Source of the DNA: Caballeronia sp. dw_276
GTDB lineage: Bacteria; Pseudomonadota; Gammaproteobacteria; Burkholderiales; Burkholderiaceae
DNA length: 64,000 bases
Assembly (NCBI RefSeq): GCF_018449635.1
Contig: NZ_JAAVUV010000001.1
Coordinates: forward strand, 186,001-250,000
Direction of reading: 5' to 3'
Shown in pieces: positions 57,128 to 64,000 of the stretch. Position numbers and translations under genes: made by a program. A model generated the notes under the pieces. It worked only from the letters and a program-made list of their open reading frames with translations, made no database searches and had not been told where the DNA came from. The stretch's first letter is position 1. Every line of letters begins with the position of its first letter.

Positions 57128-57315
57128 CGTTCTGACGGCTCGCGCCAACCGCAATCTCGCGAGCCCGGTATTCCCCATACAGGTAGCGCAAGTACTACCC
57201 TAACTCACTGTTTTATATCGGTTTTTTCTTGGGCAATAGCGCAATGCCTGATTCTGCGTGGCATAATCATCAAACCAAAAAACATACCCCGCAGCTACAA
57301 CCGTTCAAAAAGACC

Positions 57316-58725
57316 ATGGCCCAGACTCTCTACGACAAGTTGTGGAATTCGCATGTGATTCACACCGAGGACGACGGCACGTCCATTCTTTATATCGATC
57401 GTCATTTGTTGCATGAAGTGACCAGCCCGCAAGCGTTCGAGGGCCTGAAGCTGGCCGAACGGCCGGTCTGGCGCATTAGCGCGAACCTTGCGGTGTCGGA
57501 CCATAACGTGCCAACAACTGATCGTTCGCACGGTATTGCCGATCCGATCTCGAAGCTGCAAGTCGATACGCTCGATGACAACTGCGACGCCTACGGCATT
57601 ACGCAGTTCAAGATGAACGACTTGCGCCAGGGCATTGTGCATATCATCGGGCCGGAGCAGGGCGCGACGCTGCCGGGCATGACCATCGTCTGCGGCGATT
57701 CGCACACGTCCACGCACGGCGCGTTCGGCGCGCTGGCGCATGGCATTGGTACGTCGGAAGTGGAGCACGTGCTCGCCACCCAAACGCTGCTGCAAAAGAA
57801 GAGCAAGAACATGCTCGTCAGGGTCGAAGGACCGCTGCCGCGCGGCTGCACGGCTAAAGACATCGTGCTGGCGATTATCGGCAAGATCGGGACGGCTGGC
57901 GGCAATGGCTACGCCATCGAATTCGGCGGCTCGACCATCCGTTCGCTTTCCATGGAAGGGCGTATGACGGTCTGCAACATGGCCATCGAAGCGGGTGCGC
58001 GAGCCGGTATGGTTGCCGTCGATGAAACCACGATCAATTACCTGAAGGATCGCCCGTTCTCGCCGCAGGGCGTGGAATTCGAGCAGGCCGCGACCTACTG
58101 GCGCGGTTTCACGTCCGACGCCGGCGCGAAATTCGATCGCGTGGTGGAACTGAATGCTGCTGAAATCGTGCCGCAAGTGACGTGGGGCACGTCGCCGGAA
58201 ATGGTGGTGTCAATCGACGGCCGGGTGCCCGATCCAGAACGCGAAAAGGATCCGGTCAAGCGCGATGCAATCGAACGCGCGTTGAAGTACATGGCGCTCG
58301 AACCAAACACGCCAATGCAGTCCATCAAGCCGGACAAGATTTTTATCGGTTCGTGCACGAATGCGCGGATCGAGGACTTGCGTGCAGCGGCTTATGTGGT
58401 GAAGACGCTCGGCCGCCGCGTCGCGTCGAATATCCGTCTGGCGATGGTCGTGCCGGGCTCAGGCCTCGTCAAGGCGCAAGCCGAGCGCGAAGGGCTGGAC
58501 AAGGTGTTTATCGACGCCGGTTTCCAGTGGCGCGAACCCGGCTGCTCGATGTGCCTCGCCATGAACGCCGACCGGCTTGATCCGGGCGAACGTTGTGCAT
58601 CGACTTCGAACCGGAATTTCGAAGGGCGGCAGGGCGCGGGCGGACGCACGCATCTGGTCAGTCCTGCGATGGCGGCGGCAGCGGCCATCGAAGGTCATTT
58701 CGTCGATATCCGCGAGCTCGCATGA
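57316..58725 (+). CDS. leuC: 3-isopropylmalate dehydratase large subunit
   Basis: 469-residue [4Fe-4S] subunit of isopropylmalate isomerase in leucine synthesis. ATG at 57316 begins the usual [15 protein letters not shown]; the frame upstream to 57229 is not family-like. Cluster and active-site regions: [50 protein letters not shown], and [15 protein letters not shown]. It is translationally coupled to the small lipoprotein gene (4-bp ATGA overlap), then leuD and leuB. No leucine attenuator peptide was found upstream. Confidence 0.96.
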   Translation: MAQTLYDKLWNSHVIHTEDDGTSILYIDRHLLHEVTSPQAFEGLKLAERPVWRISANLAVSDHNVPTTDRSHGIADPISKLQVDTLDDNCDAYGITQFKMNDLRQGIVHIIGPEQGATLPGMTIVCGDSHTSTHGAFGALAHGIGTSEVEHVLATQTLLQKKSKNMLVRVEGPLPRGCTAKDIVLAIIGKIGTAGGNGYAIEFGGSTIRSLSMEGRMTVCNMAIEAGARAGMVAVDETTINYLKDRPFSPQGVEFEQAATYWRGFTSDAGAKFDRVVELNAAEIVPQVTWGTSPEMVVSIDGRVPDPEREKDPVKRDAIERALKYMALEPNTPMQSIKPDKIFIGSCTNARIEDLRAAAYVVKTLGRRVASNIRLAMVVPGSGLVKAQAEREGLDKVFIDAGFQWREPGCSMCLAMNADRLDPGERCASTSNRNFEGRQGAGGRTHLVSPAMAAAAAIEGHFVDIRELA

Positions 58726-58850
58726 AACGCATCGCAAGTTTGCTGGTGTTGATGGGCGTCGTCCTTGGCGCTGCGGGCTGTAACACCGTCCACGGCTTTG
58801 GCGAGGACGTACGCGCCACCGGCAGCGCAATCAGCAACGCGGTCAAATAA
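58722..58850 (+). CDS. Entericidin-type small lipoprotein
   Basis: 42-residue lipoprotein: [20 protein letters not shown] followed by a short mature part [22 protein letters not shown]. The lipobox LGAAGC at residue 20 and the amphipathic [13 protein letters not shown] segment match entericidin A/B (EcnAB). The ATG overlaps the leuC stop (ATGA). It is inserted between leuC and leuD, so it would be made together with leucine genes. Role there unknown; entericidin-like proteins are linked to cell-envelope stress or lysis. Confidence 0.85.
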   Translation: MKRIASLLVLMGVVLGAAGCNTVHGFGEDVRATGSAISNAVK

Positions 58851-58869
58851 ACCAAACCGGTTACGGATC

Positions 58870-59520
58870 ATGGAAAAATTCACTGTACATAGCGGGCTCG
58901 TGGCGCCGCTGGATCGTGCAAACGTCGATACCGACGCGATCATCCCGAAGCAGTTTTTGAAGTCCATCAAGCGCACGGGTTTCGGCCCGAATGCATTCGA
59001 TGAATGGCGTTATCTGGATGTCGGCGAGCCCGGCCAGGACAATTCGAAGCGTCCGCTGAACCCCGATTTCGTGCTGAATCAGGCGCGCTACAAGGGTGCG
59101 TCCATTTTGCTGACGCGCGAGAATTTCGGTTGTGGCAGTTCGCGCGAACACGCGCCGTGGGCGTTGGACCAGTACGGTTTCCGCGCGATCATCGCACCGA
59201 GTTTTGCGGATATTTTCTTCAACAACTGTTTCAAGAATGGTTTGTTGCCGATCGTGTTGACGGAAAGCCAGGTCGACAAGCTGTTCAACGAAACCTACGC
59301 GTTCAACGGCTTCACGCTGACGGTGGATCTCGAGCGCCAGGTTGTGTTGACGGGCAACGGCACGGAGTATCCGTTCGAAGTGCCGGGTTTCCGTAAGTTC
59401 TGCCTGCTGAATGGTTTCGACGACATCGCGCTTACGCTGCGTCACGCCGACAAGATCAAGCAATTCGAAAACGAGCGCCTCGTGAAGCAACCGTGGCTTA
59501 ACAATCGTCTCGTGCGCTAA
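58870..59520 (+). CDS. leuD: 3-isopropylmalate dehydratase small subunit
   Basis: 216-residue swivel-domain subunit that completes isopropylmalate isomerase with LeuC. Start [31 protein letters not shown] is canonical; the longer frame from 58765 overlaps the lipoprotein gene and is rejected. The conserved [44 protein letters not shown] is intact. leuB starts 29 bp later. Confidence 0.96.
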   Translation: MEKFTVHSGLVAPLDRANVDTDAIIPKQFLKSIKRTGFGPNAFDEWRYLDVGEPGQDNSKRPLNPDFVLNQARYKGASILLTRENFGCGSSREHAPWALDQYGFRAIIAPSFADIFFNNCFKNGLLPIVLTESQVDKLFNETYAFNGFTLTVDLERQVVLTGNGTEYPFEVPGFRKFCLLNGFDDIALTLRHADKIKQFENERLVKQPWLNNRLVR

Positions 59521-59549
59521 GAACGAACCAACAAAGACAAGGAAACACC

Positions 59550-60617
59550 ATGAAGATTGCAGTGCTGCCCGGCGATGGCATCGGTCCGGAAATCATCAAG
59601 GAAGCCGTCAAGGTCCTGAACGCGCTCGGCGAGAAGTTCGAGATCGAAGAGGCGCCGGTCGGCGGCGCGGGTTACGAGGCAAGCGGCCATCCGCTGCCGG
59701 ACGCAACGCTCGCGTTGGCGAAGGCATCGGATGCCATTTTGTTCGGTGCCGTCGGCGACTGGAAGTATGATTCGCTCGAGCGCGCGCTGCGTCCGGAGCA
59801 GGCCATTCTGGGCCTGCGCAAGCATCTGCAGCTGTTCGCGAATTTCCGTCCGGCGATTTGTTATCCGCAATTGACGGCGGCTTCCTCGCTGAAGCCGGAG
59901 ATCGTGGCTGGGCTGGATATCCTGATCATCCGCGAACTGAATGGCGATATCTATTTCGGCCAGCCGCGCGGCGTGCGTTCATCGCCAGATGGCTTGTTCG
60001 AAGGCGCGAAGGAAGGCTTCGACACGATGCGTTATTCCGAGCCCGAAGTGCGCCGGATCGCGCACGTGGCGTTTCAGGCTGCGCAAAAGCGCGCGAAGAA
60101 ACTGACGAGCGTCGACAAGGCCAATGTGCTGGAAACGTCGCAATTGTGGCGCGACGTGATGATCGATGTATCGAAGGAATATGCAGATGTCGAGTTGTCG
60201 CACATGTACGTGGACAACGCGGCCATGCAATTGGTGAAGGCGCCGAAAGCGTTCGATGTGGTCGTCACGGGCAACATGTTCGGCGACATTCTCTCGGACG
60301 AAGCGGCCATGTTGACGGGTTCTATCGGCATGTTGCCTTCGGCTTCGCTCGATAAAAACAACAAGGGCCTGTACGAGCCGTCGCATGGTTCGGCGCCGGA
60401 TATTGCCGGCAAGGGCGTGGCGAATCCGCTGGCAACCATCCTTTCGGCCGCAATGATGCTGCGCTATTCGCTCGGCAAGACAGAGCAGGCGGATCGGATC
60501 GAAACGGCGGTGAAAAAGGTGCTCGCGCAAGGTTTCCGCACCGGCGATATCGCTACACAAGATGGCCGTACGGTCGGCACGAAGGAAATGGGCGAGGCAG
60601 TGCTCGCGGCGCTCTAA
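59550..60617 (+). CDS. leuB: 3-isopropylmalate dehydrogenase
   Basis: 355-residue NAD-dependent oxidative decarboxylase. Start [15 protein letters not shown] after AAGGAAA. Substrate and metal sites: [42 protein letters not shown], and the Asp cluster in [29 protein letters not shown] with [16 protein letters not shown]. Last gene of leuC-lipoprotein-leuD-leuB. Confidence 0.97.
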   Translation: MKIAVLPGDGIGPEIIKEAVKVLNALGEKFEIEEAPVGGAGYEASGHPLPDATLALAKASDAILFGAVGDWKYDSLERALRPEQAILGLRKHLQLFANFRPAICYPQLTAASSLKPEIVAGLDILIIRELNGDIYFGQPRGVRSSPDGLFEGAKEGFDTMRYSEPEVRRIAHVAFQAAQKRAKKLTSVDKANVLETSQLWRDVMIDVSKEYADVELSHMYVDNAAMQLVKAPKAFDVVVTGNMFGDILSDEAAMLTGSIGMLPSASLDKNNKGLYEPSHGSAPDIAGKGVANPLATILSAAMMLRYSLGKTEQADRIETAVKKVLAQGFRTGDIATQDGRTVGTKEMGEAVLAAL

Positions 60618-61071
60618 TTTTTTAAATCGGCACGGATCTTTTCCACCACATGCATTAGCGAAAAATTCTGGTGGAAAAGCGTCCCGCGATCGACGCGTTA
60701 TCAAGATACCGTCGATTGCGAAATTTCACCTCGATTCGTCGCTTTTGGCGCATGAACCACGTAGAAACAGCGTGTTTCGCTCGCGCCAGGGGACGAATAT
60801 GCGGGTTATCGTGTAGACTCTTTTGTTATGGCGAAGATCTCCAAAATCTCTCAGGACTCGATTTCATGCGGCGGCATTGAAAACGCCCGCACGATTCGTC
60901 TCGCCATTACGCGTTTGAGCACCGTCACGTGCCTCAAAAGCATTACGAAAACCATTTCCCTCAAAACGATCACGTTGCGCTGATCGCCTGTCGTGCCCGC
61001 CCATCTTCCCCGCGCGGTCACGCCGGCGGAGGGCCGGACAAGCGGGGAAGTGTCCAAAATAAAGGTTAGTC
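60618..61071. other. Intergenic region between leuB and asd with an inverted repeat
   Basis: 454 bp with no gene I can support. It carries a perfect 10-bp inverted repeat, TTTTCCACCA (60639-60648) and TGGTGGAAAA (60669-60678), with a 20-nt loop and no T run. The asd promoter and leader must lie in the remainder; no riboswitch was recognised. Confidence 0.45.
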
Positions 61072-62193
61072 ATGAACGTAGGTCTCGTTGGTTGGCGCGG
61101 CATGGTCGGCAGCGTCCTGATGCAGCGCATGCAGCAGGAAGGCGATTTCGACCTGATCGAACCGGTGTTTTTCAGCACCAGCAATGCGGGCGGCAATGCG
61201 CCGTCGTTCGCGAAAAACGAGACGAAACTCAAAGATGCGACAAGCATTGACGACCTGAAAAAGTGCGACGCGATCATTACGTGCCAAGGCGGCGACTACA
61301 CGAACGACGTGTATCCGAAACTGCGCGCGGCCGGCTGGAAGGGTTACTGGATCGACGCTGCTTCGTCGCTGCGCATGAAGGACGATGCGGTCATCATTCT
61401 CGATCCGGTAAACCTGAATGTGATCAAGGATTCGCTTGTGAAGGGCGGGCGGAATTTTATCGGCGGGAACTGCACGGTCAGTTTGATGCTGATGGCGCTC
61501 GGCGGCCTGTTCAACCACAAGCTGGTCGAATGGACGACCGCCATGACGTATCAGGCGGCTTCCGGCGCGGGCGCGCAGAACATGCGCGAACTGCTGCAGC
61601 AAATGGGCGTGCTGTACGGCGCGGCCAAGGAAGACCTGGCTGACCCGTCCTCGGCCATTCTGGATATCGACAAGCGGGTTCAGGCGGCCATGTCGAGCGA
61701 TCGCATGCCTGTTGACAACTTCGGCGTGCCGCTTGCCGGCTCGCTGATTCCGTGGATCGATAAAGACCTCGGCAACGGCATGTCGAAGGAAGAATGGAAG
61801 GGCGGCGCGGAAACCAACAAGATTCTCGGACTCCCCGCCATGGGCGAGCCGGGTTCGGTTCCTGTTGACGGACTATGCGTGCGTATCGGCGCAATGCGCT
61901 GCCACTCGCAGGCGCTGACCATCAAGCTCAAGAAAGACGTGCCGTTGGACGAGGTGCACGGCATCTTGGCGTCGGCGAACGACTGGGTGAAGGTCGTGCC
62001 GAACGAACGCGAAGCATCGATGCGCGATTTGTCGCCAGCAGTCGTTACGGGTTCGTTGACGGTGCCGGTCGGCCGTCTGCGCAAGCTTGCGATGGGCGGC
62101 GAATATCTGTCGGCGTTCACGGTCGGCGACCAGTTGCTGTGGGGCGCGGCCGAACCGCTGCGCCGCATGCTTCGCATCCTGCTGGACAAGTAA
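61072..62193 (+). CDS. asd: Aspartate-semialdehyde dehydrogenase
   Basis: 373-residue enzyme reducing aspartyl phosphate to the semialdehyde for lysine, threonine and methionine synthesis. Start [20 protein letters not shown] after AAAGG. Catalytic Cys134 in [19 protein letters not shown]; other sites [16 protein letters not shown], and the catalytic His in [17 protein letters not shown]. Length fits the Gram-negative Asd. Its own terminator follows. Confidence 0.97.
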   Translation: MNVGLVGWRGMVGSVLMQRMQQEGDFDLIEPVFFSTSNAGGNAPSFAKNETKLKDATSIDDLKKCDAIITCQGGDYTNDVYPKLRAAGWKGYWIDAASSLRMKDDAVIILDPVNLNVIKDSLVKGGRNFIGGNCTVSLMLMALGGLFNHKLVEWTTAMTYQAASGAGAQNMRELLQQMGVLYGAAKEDLADPSSAILDIDKRVQAAMSSDRMPVDNFGVPLAGSLIPWIDKDLGNGMSKEEWKGGAETNKILGLPAMGEPGSVPVDGLCVRIGAMRCHSQALTIKLKKDVPLDEVHGILASANDWVKVVPNEREASMRDLSPAVVTGSLTVPVGRLRKLAMGGEYLSAFTVGDQLLWGAAEPLRRMLRILLDK

Positions 62194-62231
62194 AGTAAAC
62201 TACGCGCCACGACGCGCGGCAGTCCGATTGA

Positions 62232-62258
62232 AGCGTCGCGCTTGCGCGGCGCTTTTTC
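62232..62258 (+). terminator. Rho-independent terminator after asd
   Basis: AGCGTCGCGC (62232-62241) pairs with GCGCGGCGCT (62244-62253) with one wobble, then a T run to 62257. 39 bp after the asd stop. Confidence 0.85.
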
Positions 62259-62323
62259 GTTGTGCGGCGAGGTTTGTCGTAGTGTCCTGTTCTTCCGTTT
62301 TCGTCCACTCGCCTGGAGTATCA

Positions 62324-64000
62324 ATGATCGTTCGTCCGAGTCGGCCACTTCATTCGCAGCCCCGCCACTTCAATCGTGCGCGGCGTGCGGCGCTGATCGC
62401 AGCGAGCGCCGCGAGTGTGCTGCTCGGGACGGTGTTTTCGCTAGACGCGGCGGCTCAGGCGAGCGCTGCATCCGCGCCCGTGGCCACGTCCGATGCAACC
62501 GCGGTGACGCAATACAGCGTGAAGCCCGGGCAGTCCCTCAGCGATATTGCCACGCAGATCACTGGATCGACTGATCGCGCCACGCGCGAAAAGATGGCCC
62601 GTGCGTTATTCGATGCCAATCCGAACGCGTTCATGGGTCACGATCCAAGCCGGCTGAAGCTGGGATCGGTCTTGAACGTGCCGCAGGTTGACGAGGCGGC
62701 GAGCGCGTCGGCGGCGTCAGTGGCGTCTGCGCCGGCCGCGCCTGCTGTTGTTGCTTCATCGCCTGCAACTGCAACTGCAACCGCAGCGCCGGTGGTCGCA
62801 GCGAGCGTTCCGGAGACGACCGCCGCGTCCGCCGAGGTGGCGTCCGGTGCCACGGGCCCGGCGTCCGGCGCCGAGGTAAGCGGTGCGGTGACGACGAGCA
62901 CGGCAAGCGGCGCGGCGGCCAGTTCAGAAGCCAGTCCTGCTTCGAGCGCGAGCGAAACTGCGCCGGTAGCGGCGCCGGTGCCCGCGTCCGCGCCTGTTGC
63001 AGCGGCTGTGACACCTGCTTCAACGGTGAGCGCCGCGCCGACGTCCGGAAACGGACCGATTGGCTGGATCATCGGCGTGATCGTGGCCATCGGCTTGCTT
63101 TTGATCGCGATGAAAGCCGGCAAGCACCGCCGCACCGCTGCAGCGATCGAAGATGATCCGATAACGCCGGAGCAGCCGGTTGTGCCGCCAGCGCCAGAGG
63201 TGACACATACCCCGGCACACGACGCGCATTCTCATCCGGCAACCGGCGCCGCCGACCTTGAAGGCGTTGCTGTACAGCGCGGGCAGGGTGAGTTGAACGC
63301 GGTCGCGGCGAGCATGGAAAACTACGATGCCGCCCAATCCTTCGATACCCCTACGGAAGACACGCCGCTTACGCCAGCCGAAGCCCACCCGGACGTGGAT
63401 AACGACGATGCCGCTCGCGTAACACTGAGCGCACCAGTTGCGCCGCCCGAACCTGAAACCAGACGCGCGCCTTTCATGCCGGATGCGCCGGCGGCGCTTC
63501 ATCGCGATTTCACGCCGCCGCGGCCGGGTGCGGTGGAAGCGGCGCTGGCAGCCGAGCGCGCCGCCACGGAGCGCGCCGCGGCGCTCGAGCAAGCGACGCG
63601 GGAGGCCATCGAGCGGGAAGCCGCGGTACGTGAACTGGAGGCGAAAGAGGCGGCGGCGCGGGAGACGGCGGAACGCGAGGCGCAACAGCGTGAAGCCGAG
63701 AGACTAGCGGCGGAGGCACGTGAAGCTGAGGCGCGTGAGGCGGCTACGCGTGAAGCTGCAGCGCGAGAAGCGGAAATACGTGAGGCCGAAGCACGGGAAA
63801 CAGCACTACGTGAAGCCGAAGCTCAGGCAGCCGCTGCGCGCGCGGCGTCCGAGCGGGAAGCCGAGGCGCATGCGGCCCCGCCGGCCGACCACGCAAACGC
63901 TCCGGACGACGATGCCTACGACGACGAACCATCTTCCCCTACGTCGCGTCTGCCGCAGCCCAAATTCCCCCAGGAAGCAATCGAGGCCTTGAGCGCGCTC
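62324..64000 (+). CDS. fimV: FimV/TspA-like protein (partial, 3' end outside window)
   Basis: The frame from the ATG at 62324 stays open to the last base (559 residues visible). Residues ~1-50 are an Arg-rich start and a secretion signal (ALIAASAASVLLGTVFSLDAAAQA). Residues ~65-120 look like a LysM-type domain (QYSVKPGQSLSDIATQIT...ALFDANPNAF...LGSVLNVP). A long Ala/Ser/Pro/Val/Thr-rich linker follows, then a transmembrane helix (IGWIIGVIVAIGLLLIAMKA, ~247-266). The cytoplasmic part begins with acidic/proline-rich sequence and a long EAR/EAEAREA-type charged coiled coil (~410-520). This is the FimV layout: peptidoglycan-binding periplasmic part plus cytoplasmic TPR end, the latter outside the window. 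Roles of FimV include type IV pilus and polar assembly. Confidence 0.88.
   Translation, partial: MIVRPSRPLHSQPRHFNRARRAALIAASAASVLLGTVFSLDAAAQASAASAPVATSDATAVTQYSVKPGQSLSDIATQITGSTDRATREKMARALFDANPNAFMGHDPSRLKLGSVLNVPQVDEAASASAASVASAPAAPAVVASSPATATATAAPVVAASVPETTAASAEVASGATGPASGAEVSGAVTTSTASGAAASSEASPASSASETAPVAAPVPASAPVAAAVTPASTVSAAPTSGNGPIGWIIGVIVAIGLLLIAMKAGKHRRTAAAIEDDPITPEQPVVPPAPEVTHTPAHDAHSHPATGAADLEGVAVQRGQGELNAVAASMENYDAAQSFDTPTEDTPLTPAEAHPDVDNDDAARVTLSAPVAPPEPETRRAPFMPDAPAALHRDFTPPRPGAVEAALAAERAATERAAALEQATREAIEREAAVRELEAKEAAARETAEREAQQREAERLAAEAREAEAREAATREAAAREAEIREAEARETALREAEAQAAAARAASEREAEAHAAPPADHANAPDDDAYDDEPSSPTSRLPQPKFPQEAIEALSAL

Noticed and set aside
57180..57315. leuC leader considered as a leucine attenuator
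   Set aside because: No Leu-rich leader peptide followed by alternative hairpins; a -10-like CATAAT lacks a -35 at proper spacing.

Overview
The window looks like chromosomal DNA of a Burkholderia sensu lato betaproteobacterium (Paraburkholderia/Caballeronia-like). It has high GC content and strong GC3 bias (hence many long antisense shadow frames). Typical features are a Burkholderiaceae-type porin, a TCA cluster mdh / gntR-sdhCDABE-gltA, leuCDB with an entericidin-like gene between leuC and leuD, then asd and fimV. No tRNA, rRNA, IS element, CRISPR array or prophage was seen. The species assignment is inference from gene content.

Region 1 (1-19.2 kb) is a quaternary-ammonium catabolism island. 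It holds the reductase of glycine betaine demethylation (gbcB, cut by the window edge), three periplasmic substrate-binding proteins of the betaine/choline/carnitine type with no permease or ATPase nearby, and an amidohydrolase with two tandem MFS paralogues. It also holds formyl-THF deformylase (purU), choline sulfatase (betC) with its divergent LysR regulator, a porin, and a full carnitine module cdhR / caiX-cdhC-cdhA-cdhB in the Pseudomonas aeruginosa order. Carnitine goes to dehydrocarnitine (CdhA), then betainyl-CoA (CdhC), then glycine betaine (CdhB). Choline-O-sulfate feeds in through BetC. Demethylation by GbcAB releases C1 units that PurU can vent as formate. A ~0.8 kb imperfect inverted repeat separates cdhR from caiX.

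Region 2 (19.2-34.7 kb) holds a copper-type P1B ATPase with a MerR/CueR-style 19-bp-spacer promoter, a DUF1254/DUF1214 lipoprotein and a giant DUF748 (AsmA-like) protein. Next is a translationally coupled pair: a DedA/VTT-rhodanese fusion and a cNMP-domain flavoprotein. A CusS/HprS-like two-component system is divergent from a cytochrome b561 / molybdopterin oxidoreductase / DUF5666 operon, with a CusR-box-like inverted repeat between them.

Region 3 (34.7-36.66 kb) is an AT-rich patch, probably acquired, carrying a stand-alone Mrr-like nuclease gene and degenerate DNA. Region 4 (36.66-40.2 kb) has a FUSC membrane protein, a semialdehyde dehydrogenase and a YefM/YoeB-type toxin-antitoxin pair with a TGTAC-type operator.

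Region 5 (40.3-57.1 kb) is central metabolism: acnA, a PrpD-family gene, a MliC-like periplasmic protein, a methylcitrate/citrate synthase, a CoA-ester lyase and mdh, all on the minus strand. On the plus strand are a GntR/UTRA regulator with a perfect 24-bp palindrome upstream, sdhCDAB-sdhE, gltA, two small proteins and ppk2. Region 6 (57.2-64 kb) is leuC, an entericidin-like lipoprotein, leuD, leuB, asd and the 5' part of a fimV-like gene that stays open to the window end.
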